Translations under genes and position numbers: made by a program | Notes under the pieces: model-generated | Database searches by the model: none | What the model saw: only the letters and a program-made list of their open reading frames with translations | What the model was told of the DNA's origin: nothing | Assembly: GCA_964245825.1 (NCBI GenBank) | Contig: CAXTNT010000011.1 | Location: 1-64,000 of the forward strand | Direction of reading: 5' to 3' | DNA from: CAJCIY01 sp964245825 | GTDB lineage: Bacteria; Actinomycetota; Actinomycetes; Mycobacteriales; CAJCIY01 | Length of the DNA stretch: 64,000 nt | Shown: in pieces, positions 7,978-15,643 of the stretch | Layout: every line of letters starts with the position of its first letter | Position numbering within the stretch: the first letter of the stretch is position 1

Positions 7978-8927
7978 GACGCGGCCGCGAACGAACTCGA
8001 CCGGCGTGGCGATCGGCTCACCGTGGCTGGCTTGCAGGCGGGGCAGCGGATCAGGCGACCGCGGTCGTCCTCGCCCGCGAAGCCCTCACCGTGGCAGGTA
8101 AGGCACGGGGGGCGCGCGGCCTTGGCGGGGCGCAGCTCCTCGAAGCGCTTGCGGAGCATCGCGATCGGGCTACTGACGTCGGGTGGGAACCACCGACAGG
8201 CGGCGACGATGAGCGCGCCGTGCGGCACGCCCCGGGCGAGCTGCTGCTCGCACAGCGCCTGCAGCTCGGAGCGGTCGAGGCGGTCGGCTAGGTCCGGGCG
8301 CATCTCGCTCAGCACCGCATCGGCGTCCGGCGTTGAGTTGGGCTCGATCCGAGTCCCGCCATCAGGGGTGGTGGTGGGTTCGTGGTCTATACGTGGTACC
8401 TGCTCGCTGGGTAGCGGCGGACCCGTCTCCAGCGAGCGGCGGACTCCTTCTGAGCGAGCGGCGGACTCCGATGCAGGTCCCGAGTCCGGCGCTCGCTGGG
8501 TAGCGGCGCTCTGGGCCGAGCGGCGCCCTGCCAGGAGCGGCGGGCAGGCCGCTGTGTAGGTGGCCGCAATGGGCGAGCCGTCAGCCCGCCGGCCTCCGTG
8601 CCCCTCCTGCGCGAGCCAGCCGGAGGCGACGGCTACTCGAAGGTGCTTTCGGACTGTGGACTCACCAAGCCCGGTATCGAGCGAGAGGCGAGAGTGGCTC
8701 GGCCGAGCGTGACCGCCGTCGCGGTCCATGTAGGTGCCCAGCGCGAGCAGCACGTGGTGCGCGGTGGCGCGGATTGTTGGTTCGTCGCGAAGGAGCCGCT
8801 CCCAGGTGAAGCGGTCGACGCGCGGCTGCTGACTTATGTCGGACGGGCCGGGTAGCGTCCTGGGAGTCGTGTTGTCGACGTCGAGCGGGCCCCCGCCAGG
8901 GCCCGCTCTGTCGTTCTCCGGGTTCAC
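7974..8927 (-). CDS. Winged-helix replication-type protein with C-terminal zinc finger
   Basis: This is a 317-residue protein. Residues 38-105 form a winged helix of the kind found in phage and plasmid replication initiators (RATAHHVLLALGTYMDRDGG, then SRLSLDTGLGESTVRKHLRV). A disordered Pro/Ser/Thr-rich stretch follows, then a helical domain (ALCEQQLARGVPHGALIVAA). A C-terminal zinc finger (CLTCHGEG...CPACKP) ends the protein. The layout recalls DnaD-like or helicase-loading proteins of actinobacterial elements. The start is GTG at 8927, overlapping the previous stop. No helicase or polymerase gene is visible in the element, so host replication proteins would be recruited; that is inference. 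Confidence 0.7.
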   Translation of the reverse strand: MNPENDRAGPGGGPLDVDNTTPRTLPGPSDISQQPRVDRFTWERLLRDEPTIRATAHHVLLALGTYMDRDGGHARPSHSRLSLDTGLGESTVRKHLRVAVASGWLAQEGHGGRRADGSPIAATYTAACPPLLAGRRSAQSAATQRAPDSGPASESAARSEGVRRSLETGPPLPSEQVPRIDHEPTTTPDGGTRIEPNSTPDADAVLSEMRPDLADRLDRSELQALCEQQLARGVPHGALIVAACRWFPPDVSSPIAMLRKRFEELRPAKAARPPCLTCHGEGFAGEDDRGRLIRCPACKPATVSRSPRRSSSFAAAS

Positions 8928-9196
8928 GCGGCAGTACTCGGAGCAAGTAGCGTTGCGAGTCGGGCCCGCTGCTCCTGCGTCAGTGCTGGGGCAGACTCCA
9001 CGAGTTCGGTGATGTACTCAGCCGCCCGCTCGAAGCGAAAGCGGCGCCGGGCAGCGGCCACCTGGCGCGCGAGCTCGGGATCGTCGGGGTATCGGTTGGA
9101 CCGTGAAGTCAGACCCGCAAGATGGGCACGTGCTTGACGGCTGGGGGCTTGCATGTGGGCGCACTCCTGCCAGAGGAGCGTCGCCCACACGCTCAC
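8924..9196 (-). CDS. Small basic helical protein of the element operon
   Basis: The 90-residue product from GTG 9196 overlaps the upstream stop as GTGA. An ATG at 9154 is an alternative start (76 residues). The core (ARAHLAGLTSRSNRYPDDPE then LARQVAAARRRFRFERAAEY) has the look of short proteins common in actinophages and actinobacterial integrative elements. It is helical and Arg-rich, so nucleic acid binding is possible. It lies directly before the replication-type gene with a GTGA overlap. No named family is assigned. Confidence 0.6.
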   Translation of the reverse strand: MSVWATLLWQECAHMQAPSRQARAHLAGLTSRSNRYPDDPELARQVAAARRRFRFERAAEYITELVESAPALTQEQRARLATLLAPSTAA

Positions 9197-9279
9197 AGCA
9201 GGTGGTATTTCTGGGACAGCCAAACCGCAGCCGCCGCTAACGCTACTAGTCCAAGTACGGCTGCGAGGCCACGACACAC
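9193..9279 (-). CDS. Candidate very small membrane protein
   Basis: A frame ending at 9193 encodes a single hydrophobic helix, GLAAVLGLVALAAAAVWL, followed by SQKYHLL. GTG at 9279 gives 28 residues; GTG at 9348 gives 51 residues and a hydrophilic N-terminus. The first part overlaps the end of the 131-residue gene in another frame. Its stop forms a GTGA overlap with the next gene, continuing the pattern of the operon. No ribosome site is evident, so reality and start are uncertain. If real, it is a one-helix membrane peptide of unknown role. Confidence 0.35.
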   Translation of the reverse strand: MCRGLAAVLGLVALAAAAVWLSQKYHLL

Positions 9280-9641
9280 GCAAGGTCGATCAGATGCACC
9301 CGCCCGCCACTCCGCCTCTGAGATCGCAGTCGATCGGCGGTCCCCCACACTGCGGTCATGTCCGCAAAATGGAGATCGTCCGGGCATGCCGGGCACCAGA
9401 GTTGAGCGACAGGGGTCGCCGTTAGGCGCCAGAGGTCCCGTGGCCATGCATAGATCACCTGGTCGACCCGGTTGATCTTGTGCGGAATTACGGCCACTAG
9501 GGCTGTTCCGTGACGGATCTCCGCAAGACGCTGGAGGCGGGGCACCGCACTAGCACCGTGTCGTTTAGCCTGCGCAGATGGCGTGTCCCTTAGGGCCTTC
9601 CAGCGTGGAGGGAGCGGGCGGTCGGACGGGAATCCGGTCAC
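9246..9641 (-). CDS. Hypothetical protein following the recombinase
   Basis: The 131-residue product starts at GTG 9641, sharing GTGA with the recombinase stop; the longer open frame to 9788 is inside the recombinase gene and is rejected. The sequence mixes strands and helices (ALVAVIPHKINRVDQVIYAW) with one CPAC pair (LWCPACPDDLHF). That could contribute half a zinc site, but no second pair is visible. Position right behind a serine integrase is where recombination directionality factors or immunity genes can lie, but the sequence is not recognised. Confidence 0.55.
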   Translation of the reverse strand: MTGFPSDRPLPPRWKALRDTPSAQAKRHGASAVPRLQRLAEIRHGTALVAVIPHKINRVDQVIYAWPRDLWRLTATPVAQLWCPACPDDLHFADMTAVWGTADRLRSQRRSGGRVHLIDLACVVASQPYLD

Positions 9642-11023
9642 TGCACTGCTGTCCAGTTGATTGAGACCGAGCGCGGGTCGAAGTAGCCGCCTCCCGGGTA
9701 GCGGCCGCGTCGCGTCGCTGGCTCCAGGCGCACCACGCAGAGAGCGGCGATGGTTGCCCTCCGTCGGTCGAGCGTCAGGGCCGGCCATCTAGTGCGGATG
9801 TCGGGCGATCCGGCCAGACCCGCCAGCACGGCGCCGCCGCGCGTCGACCCCAGCACAATCTCAGCCTGCTCGAGCTCTGCGTGCAGCGCCTTCGAGGCGG
9901 TGCCGAATTGAGCACCGTCGATAGCGCGGACCGCGAAGAGCTCGGCCAGCTCTAGCAGCTGCGCGCGGACCGCGAGGATCGTCGCTTGAACATTGGCTGC
10001 GTCGTTGCCCGAGGCGGTTTGCTCGAGTGCCGCGTCGGGCTGCTCAAGGCGGCGCAGCACGAGCTCTGTGACGAACTCATCGACGTACTCGGCATTGCGG
10101 GAAAAGTGGGCGCGCGAACGGCAGCGGTACGCCGTGCCCCCCCTCCCCGGCGTCGTCGCGATTGCGGTCTCGTCACAGACCCCGCAGCGGTACAGGCCCG
10201 TGCCGAGCCATCGACGGCCTGGCGGTGGGGCGGTGCGGCGCGCCGGGTTGTCCAGCACAGCTCGCAGCGATGTCCACTCGCCCTGCTCTACGAGTGGGGG
10301 CCAGTCTGCGCGGCCCACGATCTCCCCTTGGTGCTGCATGAGCGCTGCGTTACGGGGCCGGCGTAGGACGTCTCCGATGGACGCTGACGACCACCTGCCG
10401 CCTGTGCTGGTGGGCACGGATCGGGCGTTGAGGTCAGCGGCGATCGAGCGGAGGCTGGCACCGGCAAGGACAGCTCGGGTGGCGCCGAGGACCTCGGCCG
10501 CCTCGGCGGCGACGATTGTCCGTCCGTCGGCCGCGTAGCCGAACGGGCGTCGGCCGCCCTTGAACGCGCCTCGCTCGGCCTGGTCGAGCTTCTTCCGGCG
10601 CGACCGCTCCGCTTGGTGCTCCGTCTCGTGGCGGGCCGCCGCGCCGAGCATGCGGGCCACCATGCGCCCGGAGGCGCTAGCGAGGTCGAGCTCCCCCGCC
10701 GTGACGGTGCGGGTGATGACGTGGCGTCGTTCGCACACGTCGATAAAGGCCTCCAGCTCGGTCGGAGAGCGATGAAGCCGGTCCGTGTGCCACGCCAGGA
10801 CGGCCGTGGCGGTCTGAGCCTCGAGGTCCGCCAGGAGGGCCTGGTAACCGGGCCTGCGCTTCCCGCTGTACGCCGAGAGGTCGTTGTCGACGTGGGTGGC
10901 GACTACGGTCCAGCCGAGCTGGTCGGCTAGAGCGCGGCAGTCCTGCTCTTGCCGTTCGACGCCCAGCCCTGCCCCGACGCGATCCCTGCTGATGCGGCAG
11001 TAGATGACGGCGCGCCGGGACAC
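9638..11023 (-). CDS. Large serine recombinase (site-specific integrase)
   Basis: The 461-residue product has the serine resolvase catalytic domain at the N-terminus (AVIYCRISRDR, nucleophile Ser12; then GVERQEQDC and AYSGKRRPGY). A recombinase domain follows (GRRPFGYAADGRTI), then a zinc ribbon (RCGVCDE, then RCRSRAH) and a coiled-coil region. This is the standard layout of phage-type large serine integrases that recombine attP with attB. GTG 11023 is chosen because the upstream residues belong to comM in another frame; no clear ribosome site precedes it. The gene starts about 20-30 bases from the junction with comM, as expected when attP adjoins int. It heads an operon of overlapping genes. 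Confidence 0.95.
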   Translation of the reverse strand: MSRRAVIYCRISRDRVGAGLGVERQEQDCRALADQLGWTVVATHVDNDLSAYSGKRRPGYQALLADLEAQTATAVLAWHTDRLHRSPTELEAFIDVCERRHVITRTVTAGELDLASASGRMVARMLGAAARHETEHQAERSRRKKLDQAERGAFKGGRRPFGYAADGRTIVAAEAAEVLGATRAVLAGASLRSIAADLNARSVPTSTGGRWSSASIGDVLRRPRNAALMQHQGEIVGRADWPPLVEQGEWTSLRAVLDNPARRTAPPPGRRWLGTGLYRCGVCDETAIATTPGRGGTAYRCRSRAHFSRNAEYVDEFVTELVLRRLEQPDAALEQTASGNDAANVQATILAVRAQLLELAELFAVRAIDGAQFGTASKALHAELEQAEIVLGSTRGGAVLAGLAGSPDIRTRWPALTLDRRRATIAALCVVRLEPATRRGRYPGGGYFDPRSVSINWTAVQ

Positions 11024-11035
11024 GGAGCGAAGTAT

Positions 11036-11056
11036 GGCATAACTTGACTTTCGCGA
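11036..11056. other. Attachment junction (att) between element and comM
   Basis: On the minus strand comM reads ...PKSGSGFDLA, where the family's conserved sequence should continue, but after the Leu/Ala codons at 11057-11052 the frame changes to KVKLCHTS and loses all ComM similarity. The recombinase gene begins about 20 bases later. The crossover must therefore lie at or just below 11055. The core dinucleotide cannot be named because the partner junction is outside the window. Confidence 0.75.
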
Positions 11057-11303
11057 GGTCGAAGCCCGAGCCCGACTTGGGCAGCGCGGCCGGCGACAGG
11101 CCGACGGTGATGCGGTGCGCAGGCCACGCCAGGCCCGAGTTGACGACCGCCGCCCGCACCCGGTCGCGGGACTCGTACAGGCTGGCGTCCGGCAGCCCGA
11201 CCAGCGCCAGACCGGGCAGACCGGCGGCGAGGTCGGCCTCCACCTCCACCAGATGCCCCTCCACACCGACCAGGGCCACCGACCAGGCCCGGGCGAGGGT
11301 CAC
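11045..11303 (-). pseudogene. comM: comM (Mg-chelatase-like AAA ATPase), 5' fragment
   Basis: Only about the first 83 residues remain, starting at GTG 11303 (VTLARAWSVALVGVEGHLVE, with LPGLALVGLPDASLYESRDR and ALPKSGSGFDL). Intact ComM/YifB proteins are around 500 residues and hold an AAA ATPase core, all of which is missing here. In transformable bacteria ComM is a hexameric branch-migration helicase that extends recombining DNA. The start overlaps the yraN stop (GTGA). The hybrid frame runs on into the element as far as 10677 but is not meaningful protein. The gene is broken by the serine recombinase element; the 3' part presumably lies past the left edge. Confidence 0.9.
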
Positions 11304-11662
11304 AGCACGCCTCGCAGGTGCTCGACGACGGCGGCGCCGGTGCGCGGCCGCAACACCGAGACGACGTCGAAGCGCACGAACTGCCAGGACCGGTCTGCGC
11401 TGCACAGCCAGGCCGCCCCCAGACGACGCAGGCGGGCCGCCTTGGCCGGTGTGACCGCCTCGGCGGGCAGCCCATACGCCGTCGAGGTCCGGGTCTTGAC
11501 CTCACAGAACACCACCGTGTCGCCGTCGGCGGCGACGAGGTCCAGCTCACCCTGCGGGCAGCGCCAATTCCGGGCGAGCAGCTGCAGCCCGGCCGCCACC
11601 AGATGCGCGGCCGCGAGGTCTTCGCCATAGCGGCCGAGGCCGTCCTTCGGGCGTGGGGTCAC
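11300..11662 (-). CDS. yraN: YraN family (UPF0102) nuclease-like protein
   Basis: The 120-residue product shows the UPF0102 core: GRYGEDLAAAHL, then ELDLVA, then VVFCEVKTR. The D/E-x-K arrangement is that of the restriction-endonuclease-like fold, so a nuclease related to Holliday-junction resolvases is inferred; the biochemical role is not established. The start is GTG 11662. It sits in the conserved order rnhB-DUF2469-yraN-comM and overlaps the comM fragment by 4 bp. Confidence 0.9.
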   Translation of the reverse strand: MTPRPKDGLGRYGEDLAAAHLVAAGLQLLARNWRCPQGELDLVAADGDTVVFCEVKTRTSTAYGLPAEAVTPAKAARLRRLGAAWLCSADRSWQFVRFDVVSVLRPRTGAAVVEHLRGVL

Positions 11663-11745
11663 GCTCCCACTGTGCGAGGCCGGGACCGGTCAGTCGGCGC
11701 CCGGCCGGCATCTGTGGACGACCGACGCGGTGTCCACAGCCGCGC

Positions 11746-12039
11746 TCAGAACTCGGGCTTCTCCAGCTTCTCGACGTTGACGTCGCGGAAGGTCAGCACG
11801 GTCACGTCCTTGACGAGCCGGATGGGGCGGTACATGTCCCAGACCCACGCCTCGTGCAGGGTGATCTCGAAGTAGACCTCGCCGTCGGCGTTACGGGGCT
11901 CGACCCGCACGTCGTTGGCGAGGTAGAACCGTCGCTCGGTCTCCACCACGTAGTCGAACTGGCCGACGATGTCGCGGTACTCCCGGTAGAGCCGCAGCTC
12001 CATCTCGGTCTCGTACTTCTCGAGGTCCTCGGCGCTCAC
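11746..12039 (-). CDS. DUF2469 family protein
   Basis: A 97-residue acidic protein (MSAEDLEKYETEMELRLYRE). It matches the short, highly conserved actinobacterial DUF2469 family always found between rnhB and yraN. The sequence is rich in Tyr, Glu and Val, with no catalytic motif, signal or membrane segment. GTG at 12039 overlaps the rnhB stop (GTGA), so it is translated with RNase HII. The function is unknown. Confidence 0.9.
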   Translation of the reverse strand: MSAEDLEKYETEMELRLYREYRDIVGQFDYVVETERRFYLANDVRVEPRNADGEVYFEITLHEAWVWDMYRPIRLVKDVTVLTFRDVNVEKLEKPEF

Positions 12040-12767
12040 GCCGGCACCTCCAGGCCCGCCACGGGGCGCTCGTCTGCCATCTTCGGCTGCACCCCGGCAT
12101 CATCCCGCACGTCGGCCAGGGCGCGGCGCACGTTGACGTACGAGCGGCGGTGCTCGGCGCACGGGCCGTGCGCGGCCAGGGCGGCAGCGTGGGCGGCCGT
12201 GACGTAGCCCTTGTGCACCGCGAACCCGTACGCGGGAAAGCTGTCGTGCAGCGCGACCATGATGCGGTCCCGGGTCACCTTTGCCAGCACGCTCGCCGCG
12301 GCGACGCAGGCCGCGACCCGGTCGCCCTTCCAGACCCCCAGGCCGGGCACCCCGAGCCCGCGGACCGGGAAGCCGTCGGTCAGGGCGTACGCGGGAGGCG
12401 GGTCGAGCCGGGCCAGCGACCGCCGCATCCCGGCGAGGTTGGCGACATGGAGGCCGAGCCGGTCGACCTCGGCCGCGGGGATCACCACGACCGACCAGGA
12501 CTCGGCGCGCGCCACCAGCCGGGCGTAGACCCGCTCCCGCGCGGCCGGGGTCAGCAGCTTGGAGTCCGCGAGCTCCTCGATCACCCCGGGGCGGCCGGCC
12601 GGGAGAACGCACGCCCCCACGACCAGGGGGCCGGCACACGCCCCGCGGCCGGCCTCATCCGCTCCGGCCACCCGGGCGAAACCGGCCCGCCGCAGCCGAC
12701 GCTCCAGGCCCTGCAGCGCGGCCCCGCGGGGCGCCGACGGCTGGCTGCGCACCGCGGTGGCAGCCAC
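12036..12767 (-). CDS. rnhB: Ribonuclease HII
   Basis: The 243-residue enzyme removes RNA from RNA-DNA hybrids and misincorporated ribonucleotides. The signature VAGADEAGRGACAGPLVVGA carries the first acidic pair (Asp37, Glu38). The third conserved acid is in ELADSKLLT, and the C-terminal part includes SVLAKVTRDRIM and HKGYVTAAH. The start is GTG 12767, one base after the lepB stop; the longer open frame lies in lepB and is rejected. Confidence 0.95.
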   Translation of the reverse strand: MAATAVRSQPSAPRGAALQGLERRLRRAGFARVAGADEAGRGACAGPLVVGACVLPAGRPGVIEELADSKLLTPAARERVYARLVARAESWSVVVIPAAEVDRLGLHVANLAGMRRSLARLDPPPAYALTDGFPVRGLGVPGLGVWKGDRVAACVAAASVLAKVTRDRIMVALHDSFPAYGFAVHKGYVTAAHAAALAAHGPCAEHRRSYVNVRRALADVRDDAGVQPKMADERPVAGLEVPA

Positions 12768-12768
12768 G

Positions 12769-13893
12769 TCAAGCCGCCGGGGCGCGCCGGCCCGACGAGC
12801 ACCGCCGTCGCCGCCGACGCAGCAGTCGGCCACCGACCAGCGGGAGGGCGAGCGCAGGCGCGGCGAGCACCGGCGTCGCGGCGACGCCGAGCGCGGTGGA
12901 GCCCACGTGGGAGAACGTGGCAGGCACGCGCAGGAAACCCAGTCGGTCGAGCGGCCATATCCGGACGAAGGCGCGTCCGACGATCTTGTCGCGCGGGACG
13001 AACCCCTGATATCGGGAGTCGTCGGAGTCGTCGCGGTGGTCACCCATCACCCAGTACATGCCCGCGGGCACGACGACCGGGGTGGCGCCGCTCCCGCAGG
13101 CGGCTGCGCCCGTCTGGGCCGGACGAAGCGCGCCGGGTTGGGAGGCGCAGAAGGGCAGGCTGTTGTTGAGATAGACGTACGACTCGTCGAGCGGCTGCCC
13201 GTTCAGCACCACCCGCCCCTGCGGGTCACAGCAGTGGATCTTGTCGCCCGGCACCGCGATGACGCGCTTGATGTAGTCGTCCTGCCCGCAGGTGCCGACG
13301 CCGATGAAGCGCTGGGCGGCGCGGATGCCGCTCACGACCGGGTTGGCGTGCGGGCACGGCACGTCGTCCGCACCGGCCCCGGCGAAACCCGTGCCGGCCG
13401 TGTTGAAGACCACGATGTCACCGCGCTGGGGGTTGCCGGTGTGCTCCGTGAGCTTGTTGACCAGCACCCGGTCGTGGACGTGCAGCGTCTGCTCCATCGA
13501 GCCGCTGGGGATGAAGAACGCCTGCACCAGAAAGGTCTTGATCAACAGCGCGAGCACGACCGCGATGACCAGCAGGATCGGCAACTCCCGCAGGAAGGAG
13601 CCCTGCTTGCGCGGCGGCCCGGCCGAGGACGCAGCGATGGGCACGGTGCCGCCCGGCGGCGTCCCCGGCGGGTCGTACGCCGGTGGCCGGTCACCGACGG
13701 CGATGACGGCCGGAGCGGGCGGGGCGGGTTCCGGGTCCACGGTGGGCGGCGGGGCGGCGGCGACGGCGCCGGGCTGGTCGGAGCCCGGCGCGAGCGGGTC
13801 GAGGGTGCGGAGCCGGTCGAGCGGGGTCCGGCCGCGGCCGCGGGCCGACCTGCCGGGACCGGGGGAGGGCGGGACGCCGGGCTGGTCGGTCAT
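12769..13893 (-). CDS. lepB: Signal peptidase I
   Basis: The 374-residue membrane serine protease removes signal peptides from secreted proteins. A long Pro-rich cytoplasmic N-terminus (residues 1-95) precedes one membrane helix (LPILLVIAVVLALLIKTFLV). The catalytic region has Ser132 in FIPSGSMEQTL and Lys209 in DYIKRVIAVPGDK, followed by GMYWVMGDHRDDSDDSR. A second hydrophobic stretch near residue 345 may be a C-terminal membrane helix, as in some actinobacterial enzymes. It lies between rplS and rnhB. Confidence 0.95.
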   Translation of the reverse strand: MTDQPGVPPSPGPGRSARGRGRTPLDRLRTLDPLAPGSDQPGAVAAAPPPTVDPEPAPPAPAVIAVGDRPPAYDPPGTPPGGTVPIAASSAGPPRKQGSFLRELPILLVIAVVLALLIKTFLVQAFFIPSGSMEQTLHVHDRVLVNKLTEHTGNPQRGDIVVFNTAGTGFAGAGADDVPCPHANPVVSGIRAAQRFIGVGTCGQDDYIKRVIAVPGDKIHCCDPQGRVVLNGQPLDESYVYLNNSLPFCASQPGALRPAQTGAAACGSGATPVVVPAGMYWVMGDHRDDSDDSRYQGFVPRDKIVGRAFVRIWPLDRLGFLRVPATFSHVGSTALGVAATPVLAAPALALPLVGGRLLRRRRRRCSSGRRAPAA

Positions 13894-13963
13894 GGCGTCA
13901 TCGACACTAGTGGCCGCGACAGGGCGGCGCGGCCGAACACCCCGGCCAGAGCAACGGACGCGC

Positions 13964-14320
13964 TCAGCGGGACGTGGTGTCCCGGCGTTCCTTGATCTTG
14001 GCCTTCTTGCCGCGCAGGTCGCGCAGGTAGTAGAGCTTGGCCCGGCGCACGTCGCCGCGGACTGCCACCTCGATGTGCCCGACCGTCGGGCTGTGCACCG
14101 GGAACGTGCGCTCCACGCCGACGCCGTAGGACTCCTTGCGGACGGTGAACGTCTCCCGGAGCCCGTCGCCCTGACGCCGGATCACGACGCCCTGGAACAG
14201 CTGCTCGCGACTGCGGGTGCCCTCCACGACCTTGACGAAGACCTTCAGCGTGTCGCCCGGACGGAACGGGGGGATGTCGTCGCGCAGCGAGGCGGCGTCA
14301 AGGGCGTCGAGGGTCTGCAT
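13964..14320 (-). CDS. rplS: 50S ribosomal protein L19
   Basis: The 118-residue protein begins MQTLDALDAASLRDDIPPFR and shows the L19 core (PGDTLKVFVKVVEG, RREQ-like region, VERTFPVHSPTVGHIEV, AKLYYLRDLRGKKAKIKE). It lies at the 30S-50S interface. The ATG at 14320 is chosen since residues further upstream in the open frame are unlike L19. It sits in the usual trmD-rplS-lepB order, about 100 bases after trmD. Confidence 0.95.
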   Translation of the reverse strand: MQTLDALDAASLRDDIPPFRPGDTLKVFVKVVEGTRSREQLFQGVVIRRQGDGLRETFTVRKESYGVGVERTFPVHSPTVGHIEVAVRGDVRRAKLYYLRDLRGKKAKIKERRDTTSR

Positions 14321-14422
14321 GCCGGTCCGATCATCGGGCGCGCGCCAGCGGGCGGTCACGTGCGGGGGTCGCGGCCGAGCAGGCCGCCGACCAGCAAGGA
14401 TGCCACAGTGGGCGGCGGGCAC

Positions 14423-15106
14423 CTATTCCGGGGGCAGCAGGTCGGGGCGGCGGGCGCGCGTGCGGGCGTGGGACTGCTCCCGCCGCCAGCGCGCCACGGC
14501 ACCGTGGTCACCCGAGCGCAGCACCGCCGGTACCTCGTACCCGCCGAAGCTCTCGGGTCGTGTGTAGACCGGCCATTCCAGCAGCCCGTCGGTCCCGGCG
14601 GCGAACGAGTCGTCCGCGAGCGAGGCGGCGTTGCCGACCATCCCCGGCAGCAGCCGGGCGGTCGCCTCGACGATCGCCAGCGCCGCCACCTCACCGCCCG
14701 AGAGCACGTAGTCACCGAGGCTGATCTCGTCGGTGGCCCAGTGGTCGAGCACCCGCTGGTCGATGCCCTCGTAGCGCCCGCAGCACACGACGAGCCAGGG
14801 AGCGAGGGCGAGCTCGGCCGCGTACGCCTGGTCGAGCCGCCGGCCGCTCGGCGTCGGCACCACCACCCGGGGCGAGCCCTCCCCCACCACCTCGGTCAGG
14901 GCAGCCCACCAGGGCTCGGGGCGCATGACCATCCCCGCACCGCCGCCGTAGGGGCTGTCGTCCACGCTGCGGTGGACGTCGTGCGTCCAGCGCCGCAGGT
15001 CGTGGACGTGGGTCTGGAGCAGCCCGGTCTCCCGCGCCCGGCCGACCAGGCCGAGCGCCAGCGGCGCGAAGTAGTCCGGGAAGATCGTCACGAGGTCGAC
15101 GCGCAT
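14423..15106 (-). CDS. trmD: tRNA (guanine-N1)-methyltransferase
   Basis: TrmD methylates G37 of tRNAs reading codons with C as first letter, preventing frameshifts. The product has MRVDLVTIFPDYF at the N-terminus, SPYGGGAGMVMRPEP, and the SAM-binding trefoil knot (VVCCGRYEGIDQRV, DEISLGDYVLSGGE), then PVYTRPESFGGYEVP. It is 227 residues from ATG 15106. GTG 15109, overlapping the rimM stop, is an alternative. Confidence 0.95.
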   Translation of the reverse strand: MRVDLVTIFPDYFAPLALGLVGRARETGLLQTHVHDLRRWTHDVHRSVDDSPYGGGAGMVMRPEPWWAALTEVVGEGSPRVVVPTPSGRRLDQAYAAELALAPWLVVCCGRYEGIDQRVLDHWATDEISLGDYVLSGGEVAALAIVEATARLLPGMVGNAASLADDSFAAGTDGLLEWPVYTRPESFGGYEVPAVLRSGDHGAVARWRREQSHARTRARRPDLLPPE

Positions 15107-15594
15107 CACGCGTCCTCGAACAGTCCGGGCGGGGCGTCGACCACGACCCGGCCGCCCGGCAGGTCGACCCGCGGCACCAGGGCGGTCACGAAGGGCACCA
15201 GGACCTCACGGCCGTCCGCCGTGGTGACGGCCAGCAGGTCCTGCGCGGCGTGCACGACATCGGTGACCGTGCCCAGCGGAGCGCCGTCCGGGGCCAGCAC
15301 CTGCAGGCCCAGCAGCTCCTCGTCCCACCAGGCCTCGGCGCCGGCCTGGCCCCGCTCGATCGCGGCGATCCGCAGCTCCCGGCCGTGCAGGCGTTCCGCG
15401 GCGGTCCGGTCCGCGATCCCGGCGAAGCGCACCAGCAGCCGGCTGCTGTGCCAGACCGCCCGCTCCACCTCGAGCGCACCGGCATCGGTACGCAGCACCG
15501 CGCCGGCCGCGAAGCGCAGCTCCGGCGCGTCGGTACGGACGATGATCACGACGTCGCCGTGGATGCCGTGCGCACGCCCGACCCGGCCCACCAC
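15106..15594 (-). CDS. rimM: Ribosome maturation factor RimM
   Basis: The 162-residue 30S assembly factor helps mature the 16S head region and binds S19. The N-terminal RimM barrel starts VVGRVGRAHGIHGDVVI. The C-terminal PRC-barrel includes LLGLQVLAPDGAPLGTVTDV and VLVPFVTALVPRVDLPGGRV. The start is GTG 15594; no conventional upstream start exists before an in-frame stop. It is tightly coupled with trmD. Confidence 0.93.
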   Translation of the reverse strand: MVGRVGRAHGIHGDVVIIVRTDAPELRFAAGAVLRTDAGALEVERAVWHSSRLLVRFAGIADRTAAERLHGRELRIAAIERGQAGAEAWWDEELLGLQVLAPDGAPLGTVTDVVHAAQDLLAVTTADGREVLVPFVTALVPRVDLPGGRVVVDAPPGLFEDA

Positions 15595-15643
15595 GATCTC
15601 GTCGGGCGCCGCGGTCAGGGGGACTTCCTCGGCTCAGAGAGCC

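Larger units (their letters stand above)
1..11045. mobile_element. One end of an integrated phage-derived element inserted in comM
   Basis: The comM reading frame is intact from 11303 down to about 11055 and then changes to unrelated sequence. A large serine recombinase begins about 20 bases further on. The interval holds phage-type genes (recombinase, HNH nuclease, tape measure, winged-helix replication-type protein) and small genes of no known housekeeping role. Its base composition looks visibly less GC-rich than the core, for example around 2400-2500. The second half of comM is not in the window, so the other end lies to the left of position 1. No head, portal, terminase or lysis gene is visible, so I infer a deleted prophage or phage-derived island. 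Confidence 0.85.
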
